This document shows, one piece after another, positions 9,771 through 19,086 of a stretch of 64,000 nt of DNA. Location: assembly GCF_038096175.1 (NCBI RefSeq), contig NZ_CP151099.1, positions 1,304,501 to 1,368,500 of the forward strand, written 5' to 3'. The stretch's first letter is position 1, and each line of letters opens with the position of its first letter. Source of the stretch: Nostoc sp. UHCC 0302. Lineage in GTDB: Bacteria; Cyanobacteriota; Cyanobacteriia; Cyanobacteriales; Nostocaceae. The notes under the pieces are model-generated. The model made no database searches. It saw only the letters and a list, made by a program, of their open reading frames with translations, and was not told the DNA's origin. The position numbers were made by a program, and so were the translations under genes.

Positions 9771-11258
9771 ATGAACCTAAATACTTCGCGCCGCTCTATT
9801 TTAGAGGGTTTGGTTGCCAGTGCTATGGTGATTGGATTTGATGTTGTCCAGCGTTGTTGGGTAACATCTGCCAATGCCGCATCCATCTTTGAAAGTATAC
9901 CCCAATTGGATGGTACGCTTTATACGGATAGTGAAACTCTTGTTAGTGCCAGTGTAGACTTCGGTAACATAGTACATCGCCAGCCGATAGCAGTACTTCA
10001 TCCAGGGTCAATTGAAGATATTGTTCAAATTATTCAATTTGCGCGTACTCATCAAATTAAAGTTGCAGCGCGGGGTCAGGGTCACTCTACTTATGGTCAG
10101 TCACAAGTAGAAGCTGGCATTGTTATTAACATGAGTACCCTCAACAAGATTCACTTTGTGGGAACAGACCGTGCCGTTGTGGATGCAGGAGTTTTGTGGA
10201 GTCAGTTGTTGCAACAGACACTCCAGCAGGGATTAACCCCACCTGTTCTCACAGATTACATAGAACTTACTGTTGGTGGAACTTTATCAGTTGGAGGTAT
10301 TGGTGGTGCAACCCATCGTTATGGCGTACAAGTTGATAATGTTTTAGAACTCAAGGTAGTAACTGGTAGTGGGCAACTGGAAACTTGCTCCCCACTGCAA
10401 AACAGCCATTTATTTAAATCTATACTCGCGGGGTTGGGTCAATGTGGAATTATTGTTCAAGCAACTGTGAGGCTAATTGGAACTGCTATCAATGCACGTG
10501 TGTTTGAACTATACTACGACGATTTAGCCATATTTACGCGTGACCAACGCTTATTAATCAATGATGAGCGTTTTAACTATGTAGAAGGGCAATTGATTGC
10601 TAAAGATACTGGGGGATGGCGTTATCTATTAGAAGCAGCTACCTTTTATAGCCCGCCAAACATCCCGAATAATAACTTTTTACTTGCTGGCTTAAACTAT
10701 ACTCAAGGTACAGAGAAGATAGAAGATAAAACTTACTTTGAGTTTGTTAATCGTTTAGCATCTACAGTTGCTTTCCTCAAATCTATTGGGGTTTGGTCTT
10801 TTCCACATCCTTGGCTGGATTTATTTGTGCCTAACTCTGCTGTGGAATCTTTTGTTGGGAAAGTCGCTGCTAGCTTAACAGTAGCTGACACTGGTCAGGG
10901 GCCAATTTTGCTGTATCCAGTTAAGACTAAACGCTTTCAACTACCTTTATTCCGCGTCCCAAAGGAAAAAGTTATGTTTCTGTTTTCTATTTTGCGAACA
11001 GCAGTTCCACCAGATAGTTCTACAGTTACAAAAATGCTCAATGATAATCGTCGGCTGTTTGAGCAAAATCGTGATTTAGGTGGTTATCTATATCCAATTA
11101 GTTCTGTTCCTTTTTCTAGAAATGATTGGCAGCAGCACTTCGGTTGGTTTTGGCGAAAGTTAGTAAGTGCCAAGCGGCGCTATGATCCTGATAATTTGCT
11201 AACTCCAAGTCCAGGGATTATTGGAGCATCAGCACCCAACCAAGAACCGATTACTTGA
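9771..11258 (+). CDS. FAD-linked oxidase of the cytokinin dehydrogenase (CKX) type, probably exported
   Basis: A 495-residue PCMH-type flavoprotein. N-terminus MNLNTSRRSILEGL followed by a hydrophobic stretch and SANA resembles a Tat signal, suggesting periplasmic location. The FAD domain has ARGQGHSTYGQ near residue 104; in CKX the GHS histidine carries covalent FAD. The glycine-rich segment GGTLSVGGIGGATHRYG follows. The C-terminus NDWQQHFGWFWRKLVSAKRRYDPDNLLTPSPG matches the CKX pattern ending in a DP-x-x-L-x-PG box. Known family activity is oxidative cleavage of N6-isoprenoid adenine cytokinins, and a Nostoc homologue has been described. Other FAD-linked sugar or alcohol oxidases share the fold, so the substrate is not certain. 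It stands alone, with no operon partner. Confidence 0.75.
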   Translation: MNLNTSRRSILEGLVASAMVIGFDVVQRCWVTSANAASIFESIPQLDGTLYTDSETLVSASVDFGNIVHRQPIAVLHPGSIEDIVQIIQFARTHQIKVAARGQGHSTYGQSQVEAGIVINMSTLNKIHFVGTDRAVVDAGVLWSQLLQQTLQQGLTPPVLTDYIELTVGGTLSVGGIGGATHRYGVQVDNVLELKVVTGSGQLETCSPLQNSHLFKSILAGLGQCGIIVQATVRLIGTAINARVFELYYDDLAIFTRDQRLLINDERFNYVEGQLIAKDTGGWRYLLEAATFYSPPNIPNNNFLLAGLNYTQGTEKIEDKTYFEFVNRLASTVAFLKSIGVWSFPHPWLDLFVPNSAVESFVGKVAASLTVADTGQGPILLYPVKTKRFQLPLFRVPKEKVMFLFSILRTAVPPDSSTVTKMLNDNRRLFEQNRDLGGYLYPISSVPFSRNDWQQHFGWFWRKLVSAKRRYDPDNLLTPSPGIIGASAPNQEPIT

Positions 11259-11430
11259 GATAGCAGTTGGGCAAGTGGATACTTCTTGCTCTTGTGTTTG
11301 ATGAGCCTAGACGTAAAATGGCTTGTCAACCAATGAAAATTTCGGCGTTGCAGAATATAAATATGAATTAGAGCAATAAGCGAAGCTTAAGCCTTCTCCT
11401 ATGGAGACGCTAGCGCGAACGGCTATCGCC

Positions 11431-11715
11431 ATGAAATGTCCAAGGTGTGCATCAACTCACATTCGTAAGAATGGTCAACAGCGAGGTAAACTCTCATTAC
11501 ATTTGTGTCAAATGCAAACGTCAGTTCATTGAGTTTTATGACCAGAAAGGATATACGGAGGATATCAAGCGCAAGTGCAAGCGATATGTACGTTAACGGT
11601 TCTGGTTTCCGTGCAATAGAAAGAGTCAAAAAAGTGCATCATACTACAGTCATCAATTGGGTTAAAGAAGTTGGTATTGCTTTACCAGATATGCCTGATA
11701 GAAGTGAAATACCAA
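11431..11715 (+). pseudogene. Remnant of an IS1-type transposase (N-terminal part)
   Basis: ATG followed by MKCPRCASTHIRKNGQQRG and then, after a small frame disturbance near 11490, HYICVKCKRQFIEFYDQKGY: the paired CxxC zinc-binding head of IS1-type transposases. A second frame change near 11590 leads to YVNGSGFRAIERVKKVHHTT, the helix-turn-helix that follows in the family, and then VINWVKEVGIALPDMPDRSEIP. The catalytic half is absent and no inverted repeats were found. At least two frameshifts and a 3' deletion make it dead. Confidence 0.75.
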
Positions 11716-11906
11716 TTCGAGTGGGCTGGAGGAGTCGGTGCAGAGGTTTTTGGAATCGCTGAGGAAGCTGAAGCGGGCTTATTTTACTGCTATGGAAGAA
11801 AATTGTTAAGTGTTTTGGAGTCTCAATCATAGATAGTTTAAATCTTTTATTTCATCAAATTTATTCTCGATTACCAAATAGTAAGTAATTATTTTCAGAA
11901 TGAGAA

Positions 11907-12470
11907 TTGCTGTATAGTTTGGGTATTCCAGATCGTACTCTCAAGAATTGCTCTATAATTGCTCTACCTAGTATTGCTATCCAAAGCAAGATATACGAAA
12001 GTTCTAATTCTCTGGTATATCGAGGCATCAAAGATGATGGGGTAGCGATCATAGTAAAAATGCTCAAGCGAGATTATCCCTCACCTCAAGAACTAACTCG
12101 CTACAGACAGGAATATAAAATCATCCGCTTCCTCAGCTTGGAAGGGGTTGTCAAGGCATACAGCTAGCAAAACTATCAACGCACTCTGGTGATACTCTTA
12201 GAAGACTTTGGCGGAGAGTCTCTGGAGCAATGGATGCACAAGCACCCAGACTTCTGCCTGATGCCCTTATCTGGTTTTTTGCGTCTTGCTATCACCCTTA
12301 GCGATATTTTGGGTAAAATCCATGCAGCCAATCCGTATTATCGTGGTTTGCGATATGTTCGTGAAATATTAAAAATAATTCCAGAAATCCCTGAGCCTAT
12401 TTTATTAGCCCAGATTTTTGCCAAGCTTACTTATGCAAGGACGTATTCATCCCGTTTCTACAGGTGTTGA
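11907..12470 (+). pseudogene. Decayed N-terminus of a Ser/Thr-kinase/AAA/histidine-kinase protein
   Basis: The frame reads ALPSIAIQSKIYESSNSLVYRGI, a kinase glycine-loop region, then VKMLKRDYPSPQELTRYRQEY, with the Lys that would bind ATP, and LEGVVKAYS followed by in-frame TAG (12165-12167). It continues QNYQRTLVILLEDFGGESL and ITLSDILGKIHAAN, just before the expected catalytic HxD loop. It then jumps to unrelated-looking sequence and stops. The same blocks occur in the 1781-residue kinase at the other end of the window ([20 protein letters not shown]), so this is a relic of a paralogue that lost its active site and all downstream domains. Confidence 0.8.
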
Positions 12471-12534
12471 ACCCTCCTAAATTGGCTATGGTATTGCTAT
12501 TTACAACAGAATTCCGGGGTCATCCGAAAGCCAC

Positions 12535-12567
12535 AGAACCCCAGCTTCTTCAAGAAACCGGGGTTCT
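12535..12567 (+). terminator. Stem-loop between convergent pseudogene and hydrolase
   Basis: AGAACCCC pairs with GGGGTTCT across a 17-nt loop and is followed by the pyrimidine-rich TCTTTCTC on the plus strand. It lies just past the stop of the leftward hydrolase gene. Similar AGAACCCC/GGGGTTCT hairpins are frequent cyanobacterial repeats, so it may be a repeat rather than a dedicated terminator. Confidence 0.4.
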
Positions 12568-12589
12568 TCTTTCTCAAATACACTAAATT

Positions 12590-13474
12590 TCAAGCAATAA
12601 CATTAGCAATCTTTTGGGCAACATTTTCATTAGTCCAATAACCAGTATGGGAATCCAAGATTAAAAAACCTGTTTCTACCGGGACATCAACTAATTTTTG
12701 GTTTTGATTTTCTGAATCTATTTTAAATAGTTCTGCTAGAGGATAGGCAATTGCATCTTCACTGTCCCAGAAGTTATGCCAAGACCGTTCTGTACCTTGT
12801 ACTGGATTATAAAGTTTAGTGAATGGCTTTCCTGTCATCCATAACGAGCCTTTACGCATCATAAACAAGCCAATAGGAGATCCCATCGTAAAGAAGTGCC
12901 GGAATTGTTCCCTCAAACGCCTAAGTTCTTCTGGCGAGATTTTGATCTCCTCTAAGTTACTATCTTCTGGTCTAGCAGCGGGGTCAGACTCAGGAATAAA
13001 CGAAAAATCATTTGGATGGTCGGGTTTAAACAAGTGAAATAGATAATCGAAAGCAATTATTGTGCCTAAAGAATGAGCGATGATGCTGTAGGTTGCGCCT
13101 TCCTTCAAGGGTTTTTCGAGGTCTTGCCAAATTTGTTTCCAAACGGTACGACGAATAAAATTGACATCCTCAGATACGTAAGCTACTACATCTCCAAGAA
13201 AAAAGGTGATGAAGCCACGGATGCCACGCATCGGGTTAATAGGTTGGTTCTGTAGGTTAGGAAATGCTGTATCAAAAATAGTATTGGCTGCCTTCTGAAG
13301 TGGATCGACGTGCCAGTTTGTATCAATTCGACCAAACTTACTTTCAAACGCCTCCTTACTAATTCCCGATTTTTTGATCAATCGCTCCCAAAGTTGATCG
13401 TAGCTTGAATTTGGCTTGTCACTAGGCTTACGTTCACCTATGCCATGAATGAAAATCAAATAGTGCTTTACCAT
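12590..13474 (-). CDS. Alpha/beta-hydrolase-fold protein (lipase-like GxSxG)
   Basis: A 294-residue cytoplasmic protein starting MVKHYLIFIHGIGERKP, where HG is the oxyanion turn of alpha/beta hydrolases. The nucleophile elbow is AHSLGTIIAFDYL near residue 137; a catalytic His is plausible in ILDSHTGYW near the C-terminus. No signal peptide or membrane helix. AAGG lies 5 nt before the ATG. The family resembles serine esterases that act on large or lipid substrates, but no specific substrate can be named. No operon partner: the gene stands alone between a decayed kinase and a long gene-poor region. Confidence 0.7.
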   Translation of the reverse strand: MVKHYLIFIHGIGERKPSDKPNSSYDQLWERLIKKSGISKEAFESKFGRIDTNWHVDPLQKAANTIFDTAFPNLQNQPINPMRGIRGFITFFLGDVVAYVSEDVNFIRRTVWKQIWQDLEKPLKEGATYSIIAHSLGTIIAFDYLFHLFKPDHPNDFSFIPESDPAARPEDSNLEEIKISPEELRRLREQFRHFFTMGSPIGLFMMRKGSLWMTGKPFTKLYNPVQGTERSWHNFWDSEDAIAYPLAELFKIDSENQNQKLVDVPVETGFLILDSHTGYWTNENVAQKIANVIA

Positions 13475-14268
13475 AACAACCTTTTTTAAATGAGATTCAA
13501 CTATTGTAGGGACTGTTACATAACAAGGTCTATAGTATTGAGTTTTTACTTACCGTTGATATTTAGCCTAGCTACTGATCAACAAATCGAAGCTGACAAT
13601 AGCGATCGCATCAAAACCTAAAATTGCTTTAAGTAGTCATATCTGAATTGCACTAAGGTACTATTCTGTAAAGCATCGGGACTATTAAAGTTACCTAACA
13701 CATTATGTACGAGCTAAGTATTAATTTGAACTATATTGAACTCTTATCTCTCAGCTATTATACGTAGAAAGGAATCAGATTCCAGTCTCAAATCCTGGCG
13801 TCAAGCCAGTTTTAGTTACCAATTCTGACTCACCTCGGCTACGCTCGGCGGCCACCTGAATTCTACTGTAATTGTTTACTTGTTAATTATTGCTGCTATA
13901 GCAATTGCCAGGCATATGAAATACACCCCACCCGCGCTGTCGCGCACCCTCCCCTTACCAAGGGGAAGGTTGGGGAGGGGTTATTTTGTACCTCACTGGA
14001 GTTGGAAACGCTATAACTATTCTGTGAGACTACTTATTTTATCTAGTTAGAGTTTAATGCCGCTCTTACATTATGTTTATAATTATTGTCCTAAAAATTT
14101 CTAAGCTTCATGTTTGAGAATATGCTTTACTTCTTTACTGTTACTAAGTCAAAGATAGCGTTATTCTTCATTGTCTCTTGAAATAAATGTCATTGATTAT
14201 ACCATTGTTTTAACAGCTTAAATGATTGATATTGGAAAAGTAGTTTACATATGTAGCTAGGCTAATAT
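13475..14268. other. Gene-free spacer with dispersed repeats
   Basis: No supported coding frame. It contains a C-rich/G-rich inverted repeat around 13924-13983 (CACCCTCCCCTTACC paired with GGGGAAGGTTGGGGAGGGG) and a CACCTCGGCTACGCTCGG repeat near 13831 that reappears in altered form near 29388. Both look like cyanobacterial intergenic repeats. Confidence 0.5.
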
Positions 14269-14421
14269 ATGAATAAGAAATGGGCTGTTAAACGACTTAC
14301 AATCAATTTGACATCAGGTGAAGCAGAGAAGCTTGAAAAATACTGTTCAGCAACGGGTAGACCAGCAACTGATGTCATTCGGGAGCTAATCCGCTCTCTT
14401 CAAGCTGAAGCTGAAGAATAA
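14269..14421 (+). CDS. Small ribbon-helix-helix (CopG-like) DNA-binding protein
   Basis: Fifty residues: MNKKWAVKRLTINLTSGEAE, then EKLEKYCSATGRPATDVIRE and a short acidic tail. The alternating RLTINL strand, a first helix, a GRPATD turn and a second helix IRELIRSLQ are the ribbon-helix-helix layout used by CopG/MetJ-type repressors and some antitoxins. No toxin-like gene is adjacent: the flanking 0.8-0.9 kb on both sides hold no convincing gene. It may regulate its own promoter or a distant locus. The fold assignment is by pattern only. Confidence 0.65.
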   Translation: MNKKWAVKRLTINLTSGEAEKLEKYCSATGRPATDVIRELIRSLQAEAEE

Positions 14422-15342
14422 AGATCCAGAAACTTAGTAAATCATACTGGGCAAAAACATAAACAGGGTAAGTGCATCTATATTTAAGAGTAAAATATGT
14501 TATGCCATGTATGTCTTCTTTATAGTTTCGTCAGCATCAGGATTGAAGAATAACTCAGAAGTCAGAATAAATCCTTCATAACAAGAAAGTGAGGGATAAA
14601 GATCCATCACTAATTGTTTTGCACTCTTCTCTTGGATTGTATGCAGTATTTCACTCTTTCATAGCTTTATTTTGATGATTCAAACTTTTTTTTGATAAAA
14701 GAGGAATAGATGAGATACCTATTAATGATGTAAATATAACTCTATCCAGCTAATAAATAATCTTCCATATTTACTAATGATGTGCGATGGCAATTTCTAC
14801 TCATTAAGAGAATGAAAGATTAGATAAAATCAAGATTATCGAAAACTCACCATTGGTCTAGTAATTTAGTGTTAAATTTAACTACGCCCCGCTATCCTTA
14901 TGGCGCTGGCGTAATTTTTTTAGCAATAGACAAATAGCTAAAGTTTTTAACTTAGTTGATGATAGCTGAGATGCCTTTAAGTGCCAAAAAATGTGGCTTT
15001 TATGATTAAGCTCGAATCTAATAATTTGGAATTTTACATAGCATCGCTAGTGTTGCAATGCTGACACCCAAAGTATATTATATTAATTAATACAAGTGTT
15101 AAATGTTTTATTATTATATTTTTGATACTCAAAAAAAAGTAGGAAAAAACAAATGATTTAAAGTTTGTAGTTTGTGCGGTCTTTGCACTTAGTGTAAACT
15201 ACGAATGACAAAGTATCTTGAGCTTAATTATATCTACTTACTTAAATTTAGGCATTAACATTTTTAATGATAATAATGCAACTTATTGCATTTTTTTAAT
15301 TTGATAGAGATAATGAAAGACTCTTAACCTACCATAATAGAT
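14422..15342. other. Long AT-rich spacer with a possible coding relic
   Basis: A minus-strand frame from about 14658 to the TAA at 14500 reads EILHTIQEKSAKQLVMDLYP and ends FFNPDADETIKKTYMA. It looks protein-like, with an internal ATG that could give a 35-residue product, but has no supporting start signals or family. The rest is very AT-rich with nothing recognised; the promoter of the SMR gene must lie at its right end. Confidence 0.35.
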
Positions 15343-15663
15343 ATGTTAGTAAGTTGGATTTACCTGCTCGCAGCAATTATATTTGAGGTTTCAGGCACAA
15401 CTTGCATGAAATTATCGCAAGGATTCACCAAGTTAACTCCTTCGATATTGATATTTATATTTTATGGGCTTTGTTTCACTTTTTTTACACTTTGTCTAAA
15501 AAAGCTTGAAGTTAGTGTGGCTTATTCTGTCTGGGCTGGATTGGGTACTGTATTAGTTGCAATTATTGGTATTATTTGGTTTAGTGAATCTGCAACGCTA
15601 ACAAAGCTCATGTCAATCGCTTTAATAATCACAGGGGTAATTGGTATAAATTCAGGGAAGTAA
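15343..15663 (+). CDS. Small multidrug resistance (SMR) family transporter
   Basis: A 106-residue protein with four membrane helices, the standard SMR length. The invariant glutamate is Glu15 in LLAAIIFEVSGTTCMKLSQGF, which in EmrE couples proton and drug binding. The YSVWAGLGTVLVAIIG motif of helix 3 is present, as is the helix-4 dimerisation glycine region ALIITGVIGIN. Family members work as antiparallel dimers in the inner membrane, exporting quaternary cations, guanidinium or polyamines. The neighbours give no clue to substrate. A single gene in its own unit. Confidence 0.88.
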   Translation: MLVSWIYLLAAIIFEVSGTTCMKLSQGFTKLTPSILIFIFYGLCFTFFTLCLKKLEVSVAYSVWAGLGTVLVAIIGIIWFSESATLTKLMSIALIITGVIGINSGK

Positions 15664-15716
15664 ATGAAAGCATAGACAAGCAGGGCTTGTCGTTAGACAT
15701 CGCCTAAAATAAAAAA

Positions 15717-15746
15717 TACCTCGCCGATTTTGATGAAGGCGAGGTA
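15717..15746 (-). terminator. Rho-independent terminator facing left
   Basis: Perfect 9-bp stem (TACCTCGCC with GGCGAGGTA) and a 12-nt loop. On the minus strand it is followed by ATTTTTTATTTT, a good U-run. It lies about 300 nt beyond the stop of the leftward FAD/Rieske gene, so it probably ends that transcript; on the plus strand the following sequence is A-rich and unsuited. Confidence 0.6.
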
Positions 15747-16050
15747 AATAAACTAAAACTGCTAATTTTGCTTATTGCTGTTGCAGTGCATACATCAGCA
15801 ATTTATGTTGTTCCGCTAGCTAGACAAAATAGCAGACCTTGCTAAATGCCTTTGAAAATATAGTAAACCTTGGTAAATAAGCCCACAAGTAATTGATCTC
15901 CAATACTTTAGCAAAGGTTACTTAACTTGAGTAGCCAATTTGGCTAGTTTTTTTATACACTGGCTGCTGGGAATTGGATATAGAAAATGTAAATTTGCTG
16001 GTATCTCTAAAGCATCAGCCCCAACTCCCTAATTTCAAATCGTCAAACTA

Positions 16051-17994
16051 CTAAATTTGTAACAATCCCTCTGGATTCACCGATAAAAGCGATCGCCTCT
16101 GCAAACCCTCACGATATAAAATTTCATTGGCAGCTAATAAACCACTACTAACCGCCCGTTCCATCAACCCGCAAGGAAAGGGCATTTTTACCCAATCTCC
16201 AGCAAACAATAAGTTAGAAATACTGGTGCTAGTTTCTGGACGTTGTGCATAGCTATTCGGCGGATATCCCGAAAAGTTATGTTGATTCACCAATTCTCGA
16301 TGTAACAGATTTGCTTGCTTTAACTCTGGGACAATTTCATAAAGTTCTTGCTCAAACTTCGTTAACAAAGCTTCCTGAGTCGGGAATTCTTTTTCTTTGT
16401 AACAGTAAGCGTGTAGTTCTACCACACTACCACCCGTGCGTTTAGCCCAGTCGATAAATTGTTCTTGAATGCGATGATAAAGAGTAATGCTGTCAGTAAG
16501 TTTATAGCCTGATAAAGAAGTAAAATTACTTTGTATTCATTCAAAATCGCGGTCAAACCAGAAACGACAAACAGCAAACGGATCAGCGATACTTAATTTT
16601 GCTACTTGCGATCGCACTTTTTGATCTACATCACCAGTAACTCGTTCAAATAGTCTTTGCACCCCTGGTACATCGGTGGCTAATACATAATAATCTGCTT
16701 CAATTATTTCTGGAGATGATGATTCTTGATTTGCTGCTACCAATTGCAACTTATCATCTTGCTTTTGTACAATTTGGTATTTAGGTAAATCTCGTTGAGC
16801 CGGCCCTTTCACCACTTTACCATCAGCATTAAACACTGCTCCATGACAAGGGCAATGAAACTTACCATCTGCCGCTATTTGCACAGTACAACCTTGATGC
16901 GTACAGGTGAGAGAAATTGCTTCTTTTTCTCCAGGTGACACGGCAAATACTTCATCAGCCGCACCGAAATGTTGTAGAGACGTTGGATGCAACGTCTCTA
17001 CATTCCGATTGACCCAAAAAGGAACATTATTTTGATTGCCATTTATATAGTATTTGAGTGCATTAATCTTGCCTTTTTCGGCAGGAATTTCACTCACGGT
17101 TGCACCGATAATAATTTTACCACCATTGTTTTGAATTGCCTTAGCTATGGGTTCTACTAGGCTTGTTCCCATATCATCTTTCGTACCATTAAAAGCTAGT
17201 CCTTCAGGGTTACCAAAAAAATAAAAGTGAAAGAACTGCATCAGTTCTCCTACACTCATCGTGTCTGGTGCATTCAAGCTAGATTTAGCAAAAGGCAGAA
17301 AATACAAGTCATATAAACCTTGAGGAAATTCAGTTTTTACCCAATCAGCAACAGATATATTATCGAAACGCTGATAGTTCTTTTCTCTTTGAAAACCAGT
17401 AATCGCCTGAAAGACTTGTAAATGTTTCAACTTCGTCAGATTAATTCCCCACTGGAAGCGATTGGGAGAAGCGATCGCTAAATCTATAATATTCCAAGGG
17501 AAGGCGGAACGACTGGGGCGAAACACCTCTGGTTTATATTTTTGATTACGGTAGACAACAGAATAAAAATTTAACGATTTAAAATTATCAACAATCTCCA
17601 ATTCTTTAACTAAACTGTTCAAGTTATAGTACTGCGGAAAAAAACCATGAAAGCCGTGTTCCATTTTGAAGGTTTCACCAGCGGCTTTTATTTGCCAGCT
17701 AGCAATTTTGCCACCGAGTTGTGGGGACTTTTCTAAAAGAGTAACTGCAAATCCCCGCTGACTCAATTCATAAGCACAAGCTAAACCTGCTAAACCACCC
17801 CCAATCACTGCAACACTTTTATTTTGATTTAATATTTTTGGCAAATTAAGGGTATCTTTTTGAAAAACTGTTGGCTTTGGCTTAATCAGCCGGGAGTAAC
17901 CTGTTAATCCTGCGATCGCACCAATACCAAATAACTTAATCAAAGTTCTACGGGAGATTGTAGATGATTCTGATGAACTAAATAGTTGACTCAT
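16051..17994 (-). pseudogene. FAD-dependent amine-oxidase/desaturase-like protein with Rieske domain, broken by in-frame TGA
   Basis: A 648-codon reading frame interrupted once, by TGA at 16537-16539. N-terminus SRRTLIKLFGIGAIAGLTG looks like a Tat signal; the Rossmann FAD motif is VAVIGGGLAGLACAYELSQRG; a Rieske insert follows with CTHQGC and CPCHG, binding a 2Fe-2S cluster. After WFDRDFE the stop replaces one residue, and the same frame continues IQSNFTSLSGYKLTDS to a proper C-terminus with the NLLFAGDWVKMPFPCGLMERA flavin-binding end. Trp (TGG) at that place, hence a single G-to-A change, is my inference. The family includes carotenoid desaturase-like enzymes; the substrate is unknown. The truncated 485-residue product would lack the C-terminal FAD-binding part. 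Confidence 0.85.
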
Positions 17995-18240
17995 TGGTTA
18001 CAAAATTAACTCTTCACAATGAAGTATTGCCTGAAATGATGGCTGTGAGTTAGCAGATTTTTTCGAGGATTTTTCCCATATCAGGTTAATCCTAAACAGA
18101 AATATTTTGGTAGTACGTGAGCTAGTGCCAAGACCTGACTGTAGCTTTTGAAAATACTACACTATCAACTTTCGTAGCCTACATTTTTATTCACTAAAAC
18201 ATCAAGCTGTAAAATTTGAGTTAACAAATTAGAAGATTAT

Positions 18241-18268
18241 TTGACAGTGTAATATATTATTTAATAAT
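18241..18268 (+). promoter_or_regulatory. Possible sigma-70-type promoter of the tetR gene
   Basis: TTGACA at 18241-18246 and AATAAT at 18263-18268 are separated by 16 nt, about 30 nt upstream of the chosen ATG. Good match to a -35 and fair match to a -10. Confidence 0.4.
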
Positions 18269-18297
18269 TGACTACTAAACGTTAGGTAGGTTTGGAG

Positions 18298-18897
18298 ATG
18301 CCAAGCGATCGCCTCTCTTCCAACGAAGAGTCCTTAAGTGGACGCAATCGCGTTCTCGATGAGGCTGAACGGTTATTTAGAGCGCGAGGCTACAATACAG
18401 TGACAATGAGGGATATTGCTTCTGAAGTGGGAATTCGTCAGGCATCGTTGTACTATCACTTTCCCAGTAAAGAGCAACTGTTTGTGGCAGTGACTGAACG
18501 CGTATTTGAACGTCATCGTATCGGGTTACAGCAGGCAATTCAAGAAAATGGTAGTGATTTGCGATCGCAAATGCACGTTGCAGCTGAGTGGTTTCTCTCT
18601 CAGCCTCCCATCCATTTTTTAAGCATGGTACATACAGATATGCCCTCCTTAGATCAAGAAAATATCAACAGACTGACTGCTAGCTTTTCTCAAGCTATCT
18701 TTGAGCCACTTCGACAGACATTTGTCCAAGCGCAAGAACGAGGCGAGATCCGCAATACTCGTGCAGAAATACTGGCTGGATTCTTTTTGTATGTGATGGA
18801 GAGTATACCCTACGTTGCCACTAGACCAGATACTGCACCCAAAGAAGTAATAGTGAATGAAATGATTTCTGTACTGTTTGATGGACTCAAGCCATAA
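18298..18897 (+). CDS. TetR/AcrR-family transcriptional regulator
   Basis: About 199 residues from the ATG preceded by AGGTAGG 7 nt upstream; a TTG six nt earlier would place that site too close. The N-terminal helix-turn-helix reads RDIASEVGIRQASLYYHFPS with KEQLF after it, the standard TetR DNA-binding signature; the C-terminal helical part is the ligand and dimer domain. It is followed in the same direction by a DUF2141 protein, an Omp85-like protein and an ABC-2 permease. A perfect palindrome in the next intergenic region is its most likely operator. Probable role: repressor relieved by a small hydrophobic ligand. Confidence 0.88.
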   Translation: MPSDRLSSNEESLSGRNRVLDEAERLFRARGYNTVTMRDIASEVGIRQASLYYHFPSKEQLFVAVTERVFERHRIGLQQAIQENGSDLRSQMHVAAEWFLSQPPIHFLSMVHTDMPSLDQENINRLTASFSQAIFEPLRQTFVQAQERGEIRNTRAEILAGFFLYVMESIPYVATRPDTAPKEVIVNEMISVLFDGLKP

Positions 18898-19038
18898 AAG
18901 AAAATAAGCGGACATAATACAACTGAAGATACTTGACCTGTGACTCATAGTTATGCTTCCTTCACTAAAGCAAACTTTTTTTAACTAACAACTGATAGGT
19001 AGACAAAATTTGTTGATTAACTATACTATATTTAAACC

Positions 19039-19058
19039 TACCTATCAATTGATAGGTA
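19039..19058. promoter_or_regulatory. Perfect 20-bp palindrome, likely TetR operator
   Basis: The half-site TACCTATCA and its inverse TGATAGGTA are separated by AT, giving a perfect palindrome of TetR-operator size. A third half-site, TGATAGGTA, lies at 18993-19001, about 57 nt upstream. AT-rich TATACTATATTT (19022-19033), a possible -10 region, sits directly before the palindrome, so binding there would block transcription of the DUF2141 gene. Confidence 0.65.
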
Positions 19059-19086
19059 AATGAATTGTCATCTTTTAGGTAAATTC

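Noticed and set aside
13750-13815. tRNA-like string with CAGTCTCAAATCCTGGCG
   Set aside because: The T-arm-like sequence has no matching acceptor stem or anticodon arm, so no tRNA can be supported.
16537-16539. TGA as selenocysteine codon, given a selD gene in the window
   Set aside because: The position is not a Cys site in the surrounding motif, no selenocysteine-type stem-loop is evident after it, and no SelA/SelB or tRNA-Sec is seen. A nonsense change is simpler.
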